24,533 bases of DNA from the NCBI GenBank assembly GCA_041602815.1, contig JBFIFO010000047.1, positions 1-24,533 on the forward strand, in the 5' to 3' direction. The position numbers and the translations under genes are program-made. Below the pieces are notes generated by a model. That model did no database searches. It saw only the letters and a program-made list of their open reading frames with translations, and had not been told where the DNA came from. Source of the stretch: GCA-020356105 sp041602815 (GTDB taxonomy: Bacteria; Pseudomonadota; Alphaproteobacteria; UBA8366; JADFVY01). Positions 1-7,600 of the stretch are shown here, piece after piece (the first letter of the stretch is position 1; each line of letters starts with the position of its first letter).

Positions 1-797
1 GTGCTGCCATGGACGAGCAGCACCGGCTTGTCGAGACTCCCGGCACGCTCGCGCAGGCGCAGGACGAACGCAAGGTACGGATTGCATCGGGTCCGCTCGT
101 CCCGGGTACAGGGCCGGTCGCGGTACCGTCCGTACCTGATGTCCAGCGGATCGGCGTGAATGATCGCAACGAGGCCGTCTGCGCCGCCTCCGGCCGCCTC
201 GTCGAAGGCGGCGTCCAGCCACATCAGATTTGCGCGGTCCCGGGCGTCGACGGCATCGAGGGCTTTGGTGACATCGGATTTCAGTATCTCGTGCCGGCCG
301 TTGTCGGTCCCGACGATGTGGAGGGTGACGAACTGCAGCCCGCCGTATGACCAGCGGGCGTTCTCGGGATAGTCCGGAGCCTGCCGCGCGATCCGCCATT
401 CGGGGTGAGCGGGCAGATCCCGGGAATAGAAGATGCGACGCAACAGATCGAGGCGCGCAAGCTCGTCATGGCCGCCCGCCCCCGCCCGGTCGCAGTCGGT
501 CCAGTCGTTGTCCCCGGGGGTGTAGAACACACGGCCCGGGATCAGGCCGTAGATCAGGTCGCGCCGTTCGGGGATGAGGTCGCAGGGCGCGTTGCCGGCC
601 TTGACATCGCCGTAATGGATGGCGAAGGGGAAGCCCCGCTCTCTGATACTTTCGCCAATCGCCTCCAGCCTGGCGACCTGGCCGCTCCCGTAAGGCATGT
701 CGCCCAGCACGACGAACTCGGCCGCCACGGCCCCGGTGGCGATCAGCAGAACCAGTCCGGAAACGAGCGGGCCGACAGTGCGCCGGTTCGATGCCAT
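1..797 (-). CDS. Exported calcineurin-like metallophosphoesterase (3' end outside window)
   Basis: Reading the minus strand from the ATG at 797 gives an open frame of 265 codons that runs off the left edge, so the C-terminus is missing. Residues 1-26 look like a Sec signal peptide: a basic start (NRR), a hydrophobic core, and AVAA before EF. The metal-site motifs of the calcineurin-like fold appear in order: GDMPYG (Asp33), HYGDVK (Asp64), PGDNDW (95-99), IHADP, and LLVHGS at the edge. A Shine-Dalgarno stretch GAAGGGG sits about 7 bases before the ATG. The family hydrolyses phosphomono- or diesters with two metal ions; the substrate cannot be told. It lies 120 bases downstream of the FAH gene on the same strand, so it may be co-transcribed, but nothing links the functions. 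The periplasmic location is inferred from the signal peptide. Confidence 0.85.
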   Translation of the reverse strand, partial: MASNRRTVGPLVSGLVLLIATGAVAAEFVVLGDMPYGSGQVARLEAIGESIRERGFPFAIHYGDVKAGNAPCDLIPERRDLIYGLIPGRVFYTPGDNDWTDCDRAGAGGHDELARLDLLRRIFYSRDLPAHPEWRIARQAPDYPENARWSYGGLQFVTLHIVGTDNGRHEILKSDVTKALDAVDARDRANLMWLDAAFDEAAGGGADGLVAIIHADPLDIRYGRYRDRPCTRDERTRCNPYLAFVLRLRERAGSLDKPVLLVHGS

Positions 798-917
798 GGT
801 CTGTCCCCTTCAAGGAGCCGTCGCGGACTGAAATCGCGCGGTGATATCGTCGATGCGCCCCGTCCGAAACCCGCAGAAAACCCTAACGCATGGGCTCGTT
901 CCCCTGTCCCGCGCTCC

Positions 918-2105
918 TCAGATCAGCTTCCGGGCCGCCAGGTTGCGCATCAGCGCGCCGGCGCCGAAGGTCCAGGGCGGGGCCCTGTCGGAGGTGGTGA
1001 CGCGGTTGACGAGAGCACCGAGCTGCGGCGCCGAGATGGTGACGACGTCGCCTTGCCGGTGCGTAAAACCCATGCCCGGCGCGCCGCGGTCCTCGACCGG
1101 CGCGAACATGGTGCCGGTGAACAGGGCAAGGCCGTCCGGATACTGGTGGTTGTCGCCGATCGTCTGGGCGACGAGGTCGGGCAAATCGCGGCTGATCTCG
1201 CTGAGCGAATTGCGCCCTTCCATGCGGAATCCGTCCACGCCCTCGACGGTCAGCGTGATCTCGAGGGTCCGCGCATCGTCGAGGCCGAACTTCTCGTCGA
1301 ACAGGCGGATGAACGGGCCGAGCGCGCAGGATGCGTTGTTGTCCTTGGCGCGGCCCAGCAGCAATGCGCTGCGGCCCTCGAAGTCGCGCAGATTGACGTC
1401 GTTGCCCAGTGTCGCGCCGACCGTCCGCCCGGCGGCATTGACGAGGAGCACCAGCTCGGGCTCCGGGTTGTTCCAACCGGACTCGGGGTGCAGGCCGATC
1501 TCGGCGCCGGTGCCGACCGCGGACATCGGCTGCGCCTTGGTGAACACCTCGGCGTAGGGGCCGATCCCGACCTCGAGATACTGCGACCACAGGCCGCGGT
1601 CGATGAGCGCCTGTTTCAGGCGCTCCGCCTCGTCCGAGCCGGGTCGGACGGCGGCGAGATCGGTGCCGATCTCGCGGTCGATCATGGCACGGGCGGCGGC
1701 GGCGCCGGCAGGGTCGCCCTTGGTGTGCTCCTCGATCACCCGCTCCAGCGTCGAGCGCACGAAGGTCACGCCGCAGGCCTTCAGCGCCTGCAGGTCGACC
1801 GGCGCCAGCAGGAACGGCCGCGCCGGGTCCTGGCGATCCGCGGCGCTGTTGTCGAGAATCTCGTCGATCGGGCCGATGCGCTCGCCCTCATGCGCCCACA
1901 GCGCGGCGACCGGATCGTCGTGCTGCAGCAGCTCCGCCATCGTCGGCGCGAGGTGCGAGATGTCGCGCAGGTCGCCGCCACGCAGGACCGCGATGCTGGG
2001 TCCGGCCGGAACGCCGGGGCGCCACACGCGGCCGACCAGCACCGCCTGCGCGCAGTCCTCCGGAAGGGACTCGTCGGGCCCCAGTCGCATCTCCGGCGCC
2101 GCCAT
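918..2105 (-). CDS. FAH-family 2-keto-3-deoxy sugar-acid dehydratase-like protein
   Basis: The protein has 395 residues and the fumarylacetoacetate hydrolase fold in its C-terminal two thirds. Typical metal-site segments are visible: NNPEPELVLL (acidic pair), GNDVNLRDFEGRS, and RAKDNNAS with the conserved lysine. The length and the segment around EVFTKAQPMS and GTGAEIGLHP resemble 2-keto-3-deoxy-D-xylonate/arabinonate dehydratases (XylX type) rather than true fumarylacetoacetase. Such enzymes turn a 2-keto-3-deoxy sugar acid into alpha-ketoglutarate semialdehyde. The gene starts 20 bases after the UxaA-type dehydratase, which would supply such a keto-deoxy acid, so the two form a two-step module. 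The GGGGGGAGG ribosome site abuts the ATG at 2105, so the in-frame ATG at 2090 is a possible alternative start. The substrate is inferred from context only. Confidence 0.85.
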   Translation of the reverse strand: MAAPEMRLGPDESLPEDCAQAVLVGRVWRPGVPAGPSIAVLRGGDLRDISHLAPTMAELLQHDDPVAALWAHEGERIGPIDEILDNSAADRQDPARPFLLAPVDLQALKACGVTFVRSTLERVIEEHTKGDPAGAAAARAMIDREIGTDLAAVRPGSDEAERLKQALIDRGLWSQYLEVGIGPYAEVFTKAQPMSAVGTGAEIGLHPESGWNNPEPELVLLVNAAGRTVGATLGNDVNLRDFEGRSALLLGRAKDNNASCALGPFIRLFDEKFGLDDARTLEITLTVEGVDGFRMEGRNSLSEISRDLPDLVAQTIGDNHQYPDGLALFTGTMFAPVEDRGAPGMGFTHRQGDVVTISAPQLGALVNRVTTSDRAPPWTFGAGALMRNLAARKLI

Positions 2106-2125
2106 CCTCCCCCCTTGCCCCGGCC

Positions 2126-3655
2126 CTACATCACCGCGCCGACCAGCCAGGGCACGAATTCGTTGTCGCCCAGCCCCAGGGCCTCGCTCTTGGACTGCTC
2201 GCCCGAGGCGACCGCAAGGAACATGCGAAAGATCCGCTCGCCCATCGCCTCGACCGGCACGCCCTTGTCGAGGATCTCGCCACAGTTGATGTCCATGTCC
2301 TCCTCGAGGCGCTGGTACATCGGCGTGTTGGTGGCCAGCTTGATTGACGGCGCGGGCTTGAAGCCGAAGGCCGAGCCGCGGCCCGTGGTGAAGCAGACGA
2401 GATTGGCGCCGCTGGCGACCTGGCCGGTGATCGAGGCCGGGTCGTAGCCCGGCGAGTCCATGAACACGAAGCCCTTCTCCGTGACCGGCTCGGCATACTC
2501 GTAGACGCCGGTCAGATTGGTGGTGCCGCCCTTGGCCGCGGCGCCGAGCGACTTCTCGAGGATGGTCGTCAGCCCGCCGGCCTTGTTCCCCGGCGTCGGG
2601 TTGTTGTCCATGCTGCCGCCGTTGCGCGCGGTGTAGTCCTCCCACCAGCGGATGCGCTCGATCAGCTTCTCGCCGACGGCGCGGCTGGCGGCGCGCCGCG
2701 TCAGCAGATGTTCCGCGCCGTAGATCTCCGGAGTCTCGGCGAGGATCACCGTGCCGCCGTTGCGCACCAAGATATCGCTCGCGGCGCCGAGCGCGGGGTT
2801 GGCGGTGATGCCGGAATAGCCGTCGGAGCCGCCGCATTGCAGGGCGACGGTGAGGTGGCTGGCCGGCACCGTCCGTCGCTCCACCTCGTTCGCCACCGGC
2901 AGCATCTCGCGGATGATCCGCACCCCGGCCTCGATCGTCGAGCGCGTGCCGCCGGTGTCCTGGATGTTCATGACCCGGAAGGCCGGCCCCTCCTCAAGGC
3001 CGTAGGCGTCGAGGAGGAAGCTGATCTGGTTGGCCTCGCAGCCGAGCCTGACCAGCAGCACGCCGGCAAGGTTGGCGTGGCGCGCATAGCCCCACATCAG
3101 GCGCTGCAGGATGGCGAAACCGTCGCCGTCGGTCGCCATGCAGCAGCCGAAGCCGTGGGTGAAGGCGACCACGCCGTCGACGTTGGGGTAGTCCGCCAGC
3201 GCATCGCCCTCGAAGGCGCGGGCGATCGACTTGCCGACGGTCGCCGAGCAGTTCACCGTGGTCAGGACGCCGATGTAGTTGCGCGTGGCGACCCGCCCGT
3301 CCTTGCGGACGATGCCCTGGAAGGTGGCCCGCTCCGCCTCCGGCACATAGGTTGTCGGGTGTGCATCGACGCCGAACGCGTAGTCGCGCTCGAACGCGGC
3401 AAAGGCGCAGTTGTGGGTGTGGACGTGGCTGCCCGGCGCGATTCTGGCGCTGGCGAAGCCGATGATCTGGTTGTATTTGCGGACGGCATCGCCGGAGCCG
3501 ATCGCGGCCGTCGCGATCTTGTGGCCGGCCGGGATCGCGTCCCTGGCCGTCACACCCTCGCCGGGAACGATCGTCCCGGCCGCGATCGCCGAACGGGCGA
3601 CGACGACATTGTCCGCTGCACTGAGGCGAATCGTCAGCGGCGTGGTTTCGGTCAT
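2126..3655 (-). CDS. UxaA-family (altronate/galactarate-type) dehydratase
   Basis: This 509-residue protein has the two-part UxaA architecture. An N-terminal SAF domain (about residues 8-80, with the HVHTHNC segment at its end) is followed by the D-galactarate dehydratase/altronate hydrolase domain (TVNCSATV, GFGCCMATDGDG, LQCGGSDGYSG, GNKAGGL). The family dehydrates hexonates or hexarates to 2-keto-3-deoxy acids, usually with ferrous iron. Full length and uninterrupted. The ATG at 3655 is preceded by GAGAGGCAGG, a usable ribosome site. It is the first gene of a minus-strand unit with the FAH-type dehydratase downstream. Altronate, galactarate and arabinonate cannot be told apart from sequence alone. 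A short coupled reading frame overlaps its start codon (see 3652-3714). Confidence 0.9.
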   Translation of the reverse strand: MTETTPLTIRLSAADNVVVARSAIAAGTIVPGEGVTARDAIPAGHKIATAAIGSGDAVRKYNQIIGFASARIAPGSHVHTHNCAFAAFERDYAFGVDAHPTTYVPEAERATFQGIVRKDGRVATRNYIGVLTTVNCSATVGKSIARAFEGDALADYPNVDGVVAFTHGFGCCMATDGDGFAILQRLMWGYARHANLAGVLLVRLGCEANQISFLLDAYGLEEGPAFRVMNIQDTGGTRSTIEAGVRIIREMLPVANEVERRTVPASHLTVALQCGGSDGYSGITANPALGAASDILVRNGGTVILAETPEIYGAEHLLTRRAASRAVGEKLIERIRWWEDYTARNGGSMDNNPTPGNKAGGLTTILEKSLGAAAKGGTTNLTGVYEYAEPVTEKGFVFMDSPGYDPASITGQVASGANLVCFTTGRGSAFGFKPAPSIKLATNTPMYQRLEEDMDINCGEILDKGVPVEAMGERIFRMFLAVASGEQSKSEALGLGDNEFVPWLVGAVM

Positions 3656-3714
3656 GTCCTGCCTCTCGATGCTGGCGCTTCGCCCCCCATCGGGAAGACG
3701 CCTGTCCTGATCAA
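3652..3714 (-). CDS. Possible 20-residue leader peptide coupled to the UxaA gene
   Basis: On the minus strand a strong Shine-Dalgarno sequence, AAAGGAGGG (3718-3726), lies 60-70 bases ahead of the UxaA start codon and is followed by TTG at 3714. That frame runs 20 codons and ends in a TGA that overlaps the UxaA ATG (ATGA at 3652-3655). A strong ribosome site with no long gene behind it, plus the stop/start overlap, is what a translationally coupled leader would look like. Against it: the spacer is short (about 4 bases), the start would be TTG, and short frames arise easily in G+C-rich DNA. No recognised motif. Confidence 0.2.
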   Translation of the reverse strand: MIRTGVFPMGGEAPASRGRT

Positions 3715-3724
3715 ACGCCCTCCT

Positions 3725-3746
3725 TTCCGCCGCTGCAAGAGCGGAA
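3725..3746. promoter_or_regulatory. Inverted repeat TTCCGC-N10-GCGGAA, operator or hairpin
   Basis: TTCCGC at 3725-3730 and GCGGAA at 3741-3746 are exact reverse complements, in the 177-base divergent region between the UxaA and PLP genes. As DNA it could be a repressor site for either gene. As minus-strand RNA the hairpin would abut and slightly overlap the AAAGGAGGG ribosome site at 3718-3726. A tandem copy of GTCGCGTC lies nearby at 3766-3781. I found no convincing sigma-70 promoter in this region; TTGACT at 3798-3803 lacks a well-spaced -10. Confidence 0.35.
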
Positions 3747-3832
3747 TGCAGATTCGGATCGATTTGTCGCGTCGTCGCGTCGGTCTCGGGGCACGCTTTG
3801 ACTCCTTCTTGGCCTGTGCTAAAGCGGCACGC

Positions 3833-4987
3833 ATGGCAAACAAGAGAGACCAGCATCTGGCGACACTGGCGGCGCGCGCCCTCGGGGCGGTCGACGAGAG
3901 CACCGGCGCGATCATCCCGCCAATTCACATGGCGACGACGCTGCAGCGCGATGCGAACTATGAAAAACCCGGCGGCCGTCAGTACATCCGGGACGAGGGG
4001 CACGCGTTCTCGCAGCCGGAAGCCGTCCTCGCGGCGCTCGAGGGCGGCGCTGATGCGCTCCTGTTCTCGGCCGGCATGGGCGCCTGCACCGCCCCGTTCC
4101 ATGCGCTTGCGCCGGAAGATCACGTGGTCGCCCCGGACGTGATGTATTACGGGCTCGCGCGCTGGCTCGAGGAATTCGGCGCGCACTGGGGACTCGATGT
4201 CGATTTCGTCCCGGCCGGCGACCTCGACGCGCTCGCCGCCGCGGTCCGGCCGGGCCGCACACGGCTGGTATGGATCGAGACGCCGGCCAACCCGACCTGG
4301 ACGGTCACCGACATCGCCGGGGCTGCGGAGATCGCCCACGGCGCCGGCGCGCTGCTCGGTGTCGACAGCACCGCGGCGACACCGGTCCACACGCGGCCGA
4401 TCGCCCTCGGCGCGGACCTCGTCGCCCATTCCGCCACCAAGTACCTCAACGGCCATTCCGACGTCTTGGCCGGAGCCCTGGTCGCGGCGCGCGACGATGC
4501 GTTCTGGCAGCGCATCCGGCGCCACCGCTATCTCAACGGCATGCTGCCCGGCGCCGTCGAGGCGTGGCTGCTGCTGCGCGGCATGCGCACCCTGTTCGTG
4601 CGCGTGCGCCAGGCCAGCGCCAGCGCGCGGGCCATCGCCGAACATTTTAGCGGCCATCCGGCAGTAGAACGCGTGCTCTATCCGGGCCTCGCCGGCCATC
4701 CCGGACACGAGATCGCGCAGCGGCAGATGCAGGACGGGTTCGGCGCCATGCTCTCGCTCTGCGTGCGCGGCGACGCCGACGGCGCCATCCGCGTCGCCCA
4801 GGCCTGTCAGGTCTTCATCACCGCTACGTCCCTCGGCGGCGTCGAGAGCCTGATCGAGCACCGGCACAGCATCGAGCCGCCCGGCAACGCGACGCCGGCG
4901 AACCTTCTGCGCCTGTCCGTCGGCATCGAGGAGACGGCGGATCTGATCGCCGATCTCGAGCAGGCGCTGGCGGTGCTCGGTCGCTAG
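3833..4987 (+). CDS. Cys/Met-metabolism PLP-dependent enzyme (cystathionine gamma-synthase-like fold)
   Basis: A 384-residue, fold-type I PLP enzyme of usual family length. Visible motifs: SAGMGA (79-84) in the cofactor phosphate loop, ETPANP (149-154), the cofactor-ring aspartate in GVDST (Asp178), and the Schiff-base lysine in HSATKYLNGHSD (Lys203). The Tyr-x-Arg that reaches the neighbouring subunit's cofactor is kept as YIR (51-53), but the family's usual NPT stretch just after it is replaced by AFSQPE. Members catalyse beta- or gamma-elimination or replacement on sulfur amino acids and analogues; this one cannot be assigned to synthase, lyase or sulfhydrylase. It diverges from the UxaA gene. 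The start at 3833 has only a weak ribosome site. A large upstream extension of the frame runs antisense to the UxaA gene and is not believed. Confidence 0.88.
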   Translation: MANKRDQHLATLAARALGAVDESTGAIIPPIHMATTLQRDANYEKPGGRQYIRDEGHAFSQPEAVLAALEGGADALLFSAGMGACTAPFHALAPEDHVVAPDVMYYGLARWLEEFGAHWGLDVDFVPAGDLDALAAAVRPGRTRLVWIETPANPTWTVTDIAGAAEIAHGAGALLGVDSTAATPVHTRPIALGADLVAHSATKYLNGHSDVLAGALVAARDDAFWQRIRRHRYLNGMLPGAVEAWLLLRGMRTLFVRVRQASASARAIAEHFSGHPAVERVLYPGLAGHPGHEIAQRQMQDGFGAMLSLCVRGDADGAIRVAQACQVFITATSLGGVESLIEHRHSIEPPGNATPANLLRLSVGIEETADLIADLEQALAVLGR

Positions 4988-4988
4988 G

Positions 4989-5028
4989 GCAAGCGTCCGG
5001 CCGCGGCAGCGCTGCACGGTTGCTTTTT
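4989..5028 (+). terminator. Possible rho-independent terminator after the PLP gene
   Basis: Just after the TAG stop, GCAA (4989-4992) can pair with TTGC (5020-5023), with CCG/CGG pairing inside, and is followed by five T residues (5024-5028). The stem is imperfect and bulged, so this is a weak call. Confidence 0.25.
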
Positions 5029-5090
5029 CCGTTCCATCCGAACAAGCTGGTTGCAAAAGTTGTCGCGCGTCACGCGAAAGGGAGCATGCC

Positions 5091-5729
5091 GTGGACGATC
5101 TTGATCGACCTGGGGCCGCCGCGCACCGCAGGAACGGGGCGGCGGACGAGCCGGAAACGGCCGCAGGGCCGACGAGCGGACTGGCTCCGATCCCGGAAAA
5201 CGAAGCCACCGGCGCCGTTGCCGACGAATATGCCGACATCAGGCGGGTGCTCGAGCTGCCCTTCGTGCCCGACCTGTTCAAGACAGCCGCGCACGCGCCG
5301 AACGTCCTGGCCGGCACCTGGGCGCTGGAGCGGAACGTCTTCGTCGAGACCATCCTGCCGATGCCGCTGGCCGCGATGATCCTGTATGCGATTTCGGCCG
5401 CCAGGGAATGCGAGTACTCCCGCTCCGCCCACGACCTGACCTGCCGGTCGCTCGGCGTTGAGGAGTCGACGCTGCGCGATCTGGAAGGCGATCTCGCGAC
5501 GCTGGCGCCGGAGCGCACGCGCGCCATCGTCGGCTTCGCGCGCACGGCCGCGCTCGCGCCGCAGTCCCTCTGCAGAGCCGACTACGACGCCCTCAGGCGG
5601 CACGGGGTCGGCGATGCGGAGCTGGCCGCCATCGTCGGCCTGGCGGCGCTCGGCAACTACATGGACACGCTGGCCGAGGGGCTGAAGGTCGAGGTCGACG
5701 ACATCGTCAGCCAGGCGCTGGCCGGCTGA
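5091..5729 (+). CDS. AhpD/carboxymuconolactone decarboxylase-like protein with a CxxS site
   Basis: This 212-residue protein starts with GTG at 5091, placed 7 bases after AAAGGGAG. The ATG at 5086 is out of frame. The C-terminal two thirds match the helical AhpD/CMD fold of peroxidase-related proteins. The redox motif of AhpD is CxxCxxxH; here it reads C107-E-Y-S110-R-S-A-H114, so the second cysteine is a serine. The enzyme may therefore not cycle a normal disulfide, or may use another thiol such as Cys118. The first 30 or so residues are Ala/Gly/Pro-rich and probably disordered. It lies 103 bases after the PLP gene on the same strand and before the tRNA. The biological role is unknown. Confidence 0.8.
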   Translation: MDDLDRPGAAAHRRNGAADEPETAAGPTSGLAPIPENEATGAVADEYADIRRVLELPFVPDLFKTAAHAPNVLAGTWALERNVFVETILPMPLAAMILYAISAARECEYSRSAHDLTCRSLGVEESTLRDLEGDLATLAPERTRAIVGFARTAALAPQSLCRADYDALRRHGVGDAELAAIVGLAALGNYMDTLAEGLKVEVDDIVSQALAG

Positions 5730-5752
5730 GCGGCACACCGGCCGGGAACCCC

Positions 5753-5781
5753 TTGACGCTGTGAGGCGCCGTCGCTAGTTA
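5753..5781 (+). promoter_or_regulatory. Sigma-70-type promoter for tRNA-Ser
   Basis: TTGACG (5753-5758) and TAGTTA (5776-5781) are 17 bases apart, about 45 bases before the mature tRNA 5' end. Good match and good position for a stable-RNA promoter. Confidence 0.65.
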
Positions 5782-5826
5782 AGGCGCACCATTGCACGCT
5801 CGGCACCGTGCCGGGCCGGCCCCTGC

Positions 5827-5913
5827 GGAGGGATGGCAGAGCGGTAATGCAGCGGATTGCTAATCCGTCAACCCGATAGGGTTGCGGGGGTTCGAGTCCC
5901 CCTCCCTCCGCCA
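5827..5913 (+). tRNA. tRNA-Ser, anticodon GCU
   Basis: The acceptor stem GGAGGGA (5827-5833) pairs with TCCCTCC (5903-5909), followed by discriminator G and an encoded CCA. The anticodon stem CGGAT/ATCCG encloses the loop TTGCTAA, giving anticodon GCU, which reads AGC and AGU serine codons. The long variable arm (CAACCC-GATA-GGGTTG) is diagnostic of a class II serine tRNA. The T-arm GGGGG-TTCGAGT-CCCCC is intact. Nothing suggests a pseudogene. Confidence 0.97.
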
Positions 5914-5972
5914 CATTTCCTTCTCCCTTCACAATTGCGACATGACAGCATGCCAGTTGACCGGCAGCCCCC

Positions 5973-6001
5973 TTGACGACGGCATGGCGGAGCGACTAAC
6001 G
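5973..6001 (+). promoter_or_regulatory. Candidate promoter for the carboxyltransferase/acyl-CoA synthetase pair
   Basis: TTGACG (5973-5978) is followed after 17 bases by CTAACG (5996-6001), about 50 bases before the ATG at 6055. The -35 is good and the -10 weak. It is the only plausible site between the tRNA and the gene; read-through from the tRNA promoter is the alternative. Confidence 0.4.
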
Positions 6002-6054
6002 CTCATGGACAGATCATCCGGACCGAGCCCGATTGCCAGCAAGGAAGACCGTCC

Positions 6055-7590
6055 ATGGCGCATGAGGACCTCCTGGCCGAACTGGACCGCCGGCGCGCCG
6101 AAGCGCGGCGTATGGGTGGCAAGGACAAACTTGAAAAACGCAAGGCCAGCGGCAGCCTGAACGCCGAGGAGCGGCTGGCCGCGCTGGTCGATCCCGACAG
6201 CTTCGTCGAGCTCGGCCTGCTCGGCTCCTCCGGTGTGTTCGACGCGGACGCGCCGAGAACGCCGCGCGACGGCAAGATCGCCGGGTTCGGTCGGATCGAC
6301 GGGCGCGACGTCGGCGTCGTGATCAACGACTTCACCACCAAGGGTGCATCGACAAGCGCCACCAACTCGAAAAAGATGGGCTACATCCGCAAGACCTGTA
6401 CCGAGAAGGGCATGCCCTGGGTCCATGTCGGCGAGTCGACCGGCGCGCGGCTGCCCGACGCCATGGGCTCGAAGGGCATGGGCGCCCTGCTCGGCAACGA
6501 CATAACGCAGTTCCAGCGGATGCGCGACACGCCCTGGGCCGCGGCAGCGCTCGACACCTCCTTCGGCTCCTCGGCCTGGCTGTGCTGCTGCGCCGATTTC
6601 GCGGTGATGAAGAAGGGCTCGATCATGTCGGTGTCGAGCCCGCGCCTGGTTTCCATGGCGATCGGCGAGAAGGTCGATTTGGAGGACTTGGGCGGTTGGC
6701 GGCTGCACGCAGAGAGCACCGGGCTGATCGACCGCTTCGTGGATACCGACGCGGATGCGATGCAGGAGATCCGCCGGTTCCTTTCCTACATGCCCGGCCA
6801 CAACGGAGAGCCGCCCCCGGACGCGCCGGTGCCGGACGGCTCCGGCGAGGGGCAGGAGCGGATCCTGGAGATCCTGCCGGAGGCCCGTACCCAAGTCTAC
6901 AATATGAAAAAGATCATCGAGATCATCGTCGATCGCGACAGCTTCTTCGAGTTCAAGCCGCGCTTCGGCAAGCCGCTGGTCACCGGGCTGGCGCGGCTGG
7001 GCGGCCGCACCGTCGGCATCATCGCCAACAACCCGATCGTCGGCGGCGGTGCCCTGTCGGCGGAGGCCTGCCGCAAGGCGATCGACTTCACCGTGCTTTG
7101 CGACAGTTTCAACATCCCGATCGTGCGCCTGATGGACACGCCCGGCTTCGTCGTCGGCACCGATGCCGAGCGGCGCGGCGCGCCCGGGCATATCATGAAC
7201 TTCATGAACGCGACCTGCCTGACCACGGTACCCCAGATCACGGTGATCTGCCGGAAGGCCTATGGCCGCGCCTACGTCGCGATGGGCGGCGGCGCCCACA
7301 ATGATACCATGGTCGCCTGGCCGACCGCGGAGGTCAGCTTCATGGATCCCGTGTTCGCGACCAATATCGTGCACAACAAGAGCCCCAGCGACGAGGGCTT
7401 CGAGGAGGCTCTGGCCAGCATCCAGAAGGATCTCGAGATCTGGGACATGGCGCGGATCTTTTCGGCCCATGACGTGATCAAACCCCAGGAGACGCGCGAC
7501 CACGTCATCCGCATGCTCGACGTGCACCGGCGCCGGCGCTCCGGCGGCATCGGCCGGCACCTGATGCGCACCTGGCCGACCAGCTTCTGA
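6055..7590 (+). CDS. Acyl-CoA carboxylase, carboxyltransferase (beta) subunit
   Basis: The 511-residue protein is the biotin-dependent carboxyltransferase of the propionyl-/methylcrotonyl-CoA carboxylase type, with both crotonase-like halves. The N-half has GESTGARLPD and the C-half GIIANNPIVGGGALS and the carboxybiotin-pocket region MDTPGFVVGTDAE, then GRAYVAMGGGAHN. It would move CO2 from carboxybiotin onto an acyl-CoA. Length is normal for the family. The ATG at 6055 follows AAGGAAG by about 7 bases. The next gene, an acyl-CoA synthetase, begins 10 bases downstream. A stand-alone biotin carrier lies beyond that on the opposite strand, but no biotin carboxylase subunit is in the window, so the complex needs a partner from elsewhere. 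The acyl-CoA substrate cannot be decided; propionyl-CoA is only one option. Confidence 0.9.
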   Translation: MAHEDLLAELDRRRAEARRMGGKDKLEKRKASGSLNAEERLAALVDPDSFVELGLLGSSGVFDADAPRTPRDGKIAGFGRIDGRDVGVVINDFTTKGASTSATNSKKMGYIRKTCTEKGMPWVHVGESTGARLPDAMGSKGMGALLGNDITQFQRMRDTPWAAAALDTSFGSSAWLCCCADFAVMKKGSIMSVSSPRLVSMAIGEKVDLEDLGGWRLHAESTGLIDRFVDTDADAMQEIRRFLSYMPGHNGEPPPDAPVPDGSGEGQERILEILPEARTQVYNMKKIIEIIVDRDSFFEFKPRFGKPLVTGLARLGGRTVGIIANNPIVGGGALSAEACRKAIDFTVLCDSFNIPIVRLMDTPGFVVGTDAERRGAPGHIMNFMNATCLTTVPQITVICRKAYGRAYVAMGGGAHNDTMVAWPTAEVSFMDPVFATNIVHNKSPSDEGFEEALASIQKDLEIWDMARIFSAHDVIKPQETRDHVIRMLDVHRRRRSGGIGRHLMRTWPTSF

Positions 7591-7600
7591 CGGCACCGGG

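Noticed and set aside
405..2447. Long plus-strand open frame of 680 codons opposite the FAH and UxaA genes
   Set aside because: It runs antisense to two well-conserved genes, has low-complexity Arg/Ala/Gly composition and shows no domain. It is a by-product of high G+C.
2708..3832. Upstream extension of the PLP enzyme frame
   Set aside because: It is antisense to the UxaA gene and unlike any protein family; the PLP domain begins at about 3833.
4360..4367. TGTCGACA match inside the PLP gene
   Set aside because: It encodes the conserved Gly-Val-Asp-Ser segment and is not near a promoter. It shows that single chance matches occur in coding DNA.
3656..5545. Upstream extension of the UxaA frame, antisense to the PLP and AhpD-like genes
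   Set aside because: The family's N-terminus begins at the ATG at 3655 with a good ribosome site; the extension has no recognisable domain.
5827..6054. tRNA-Ser as an integration site for a genomic island
   Set aside because: I found no second copy of the tRNA 3' end, no integrase and no change in base composition downstream.
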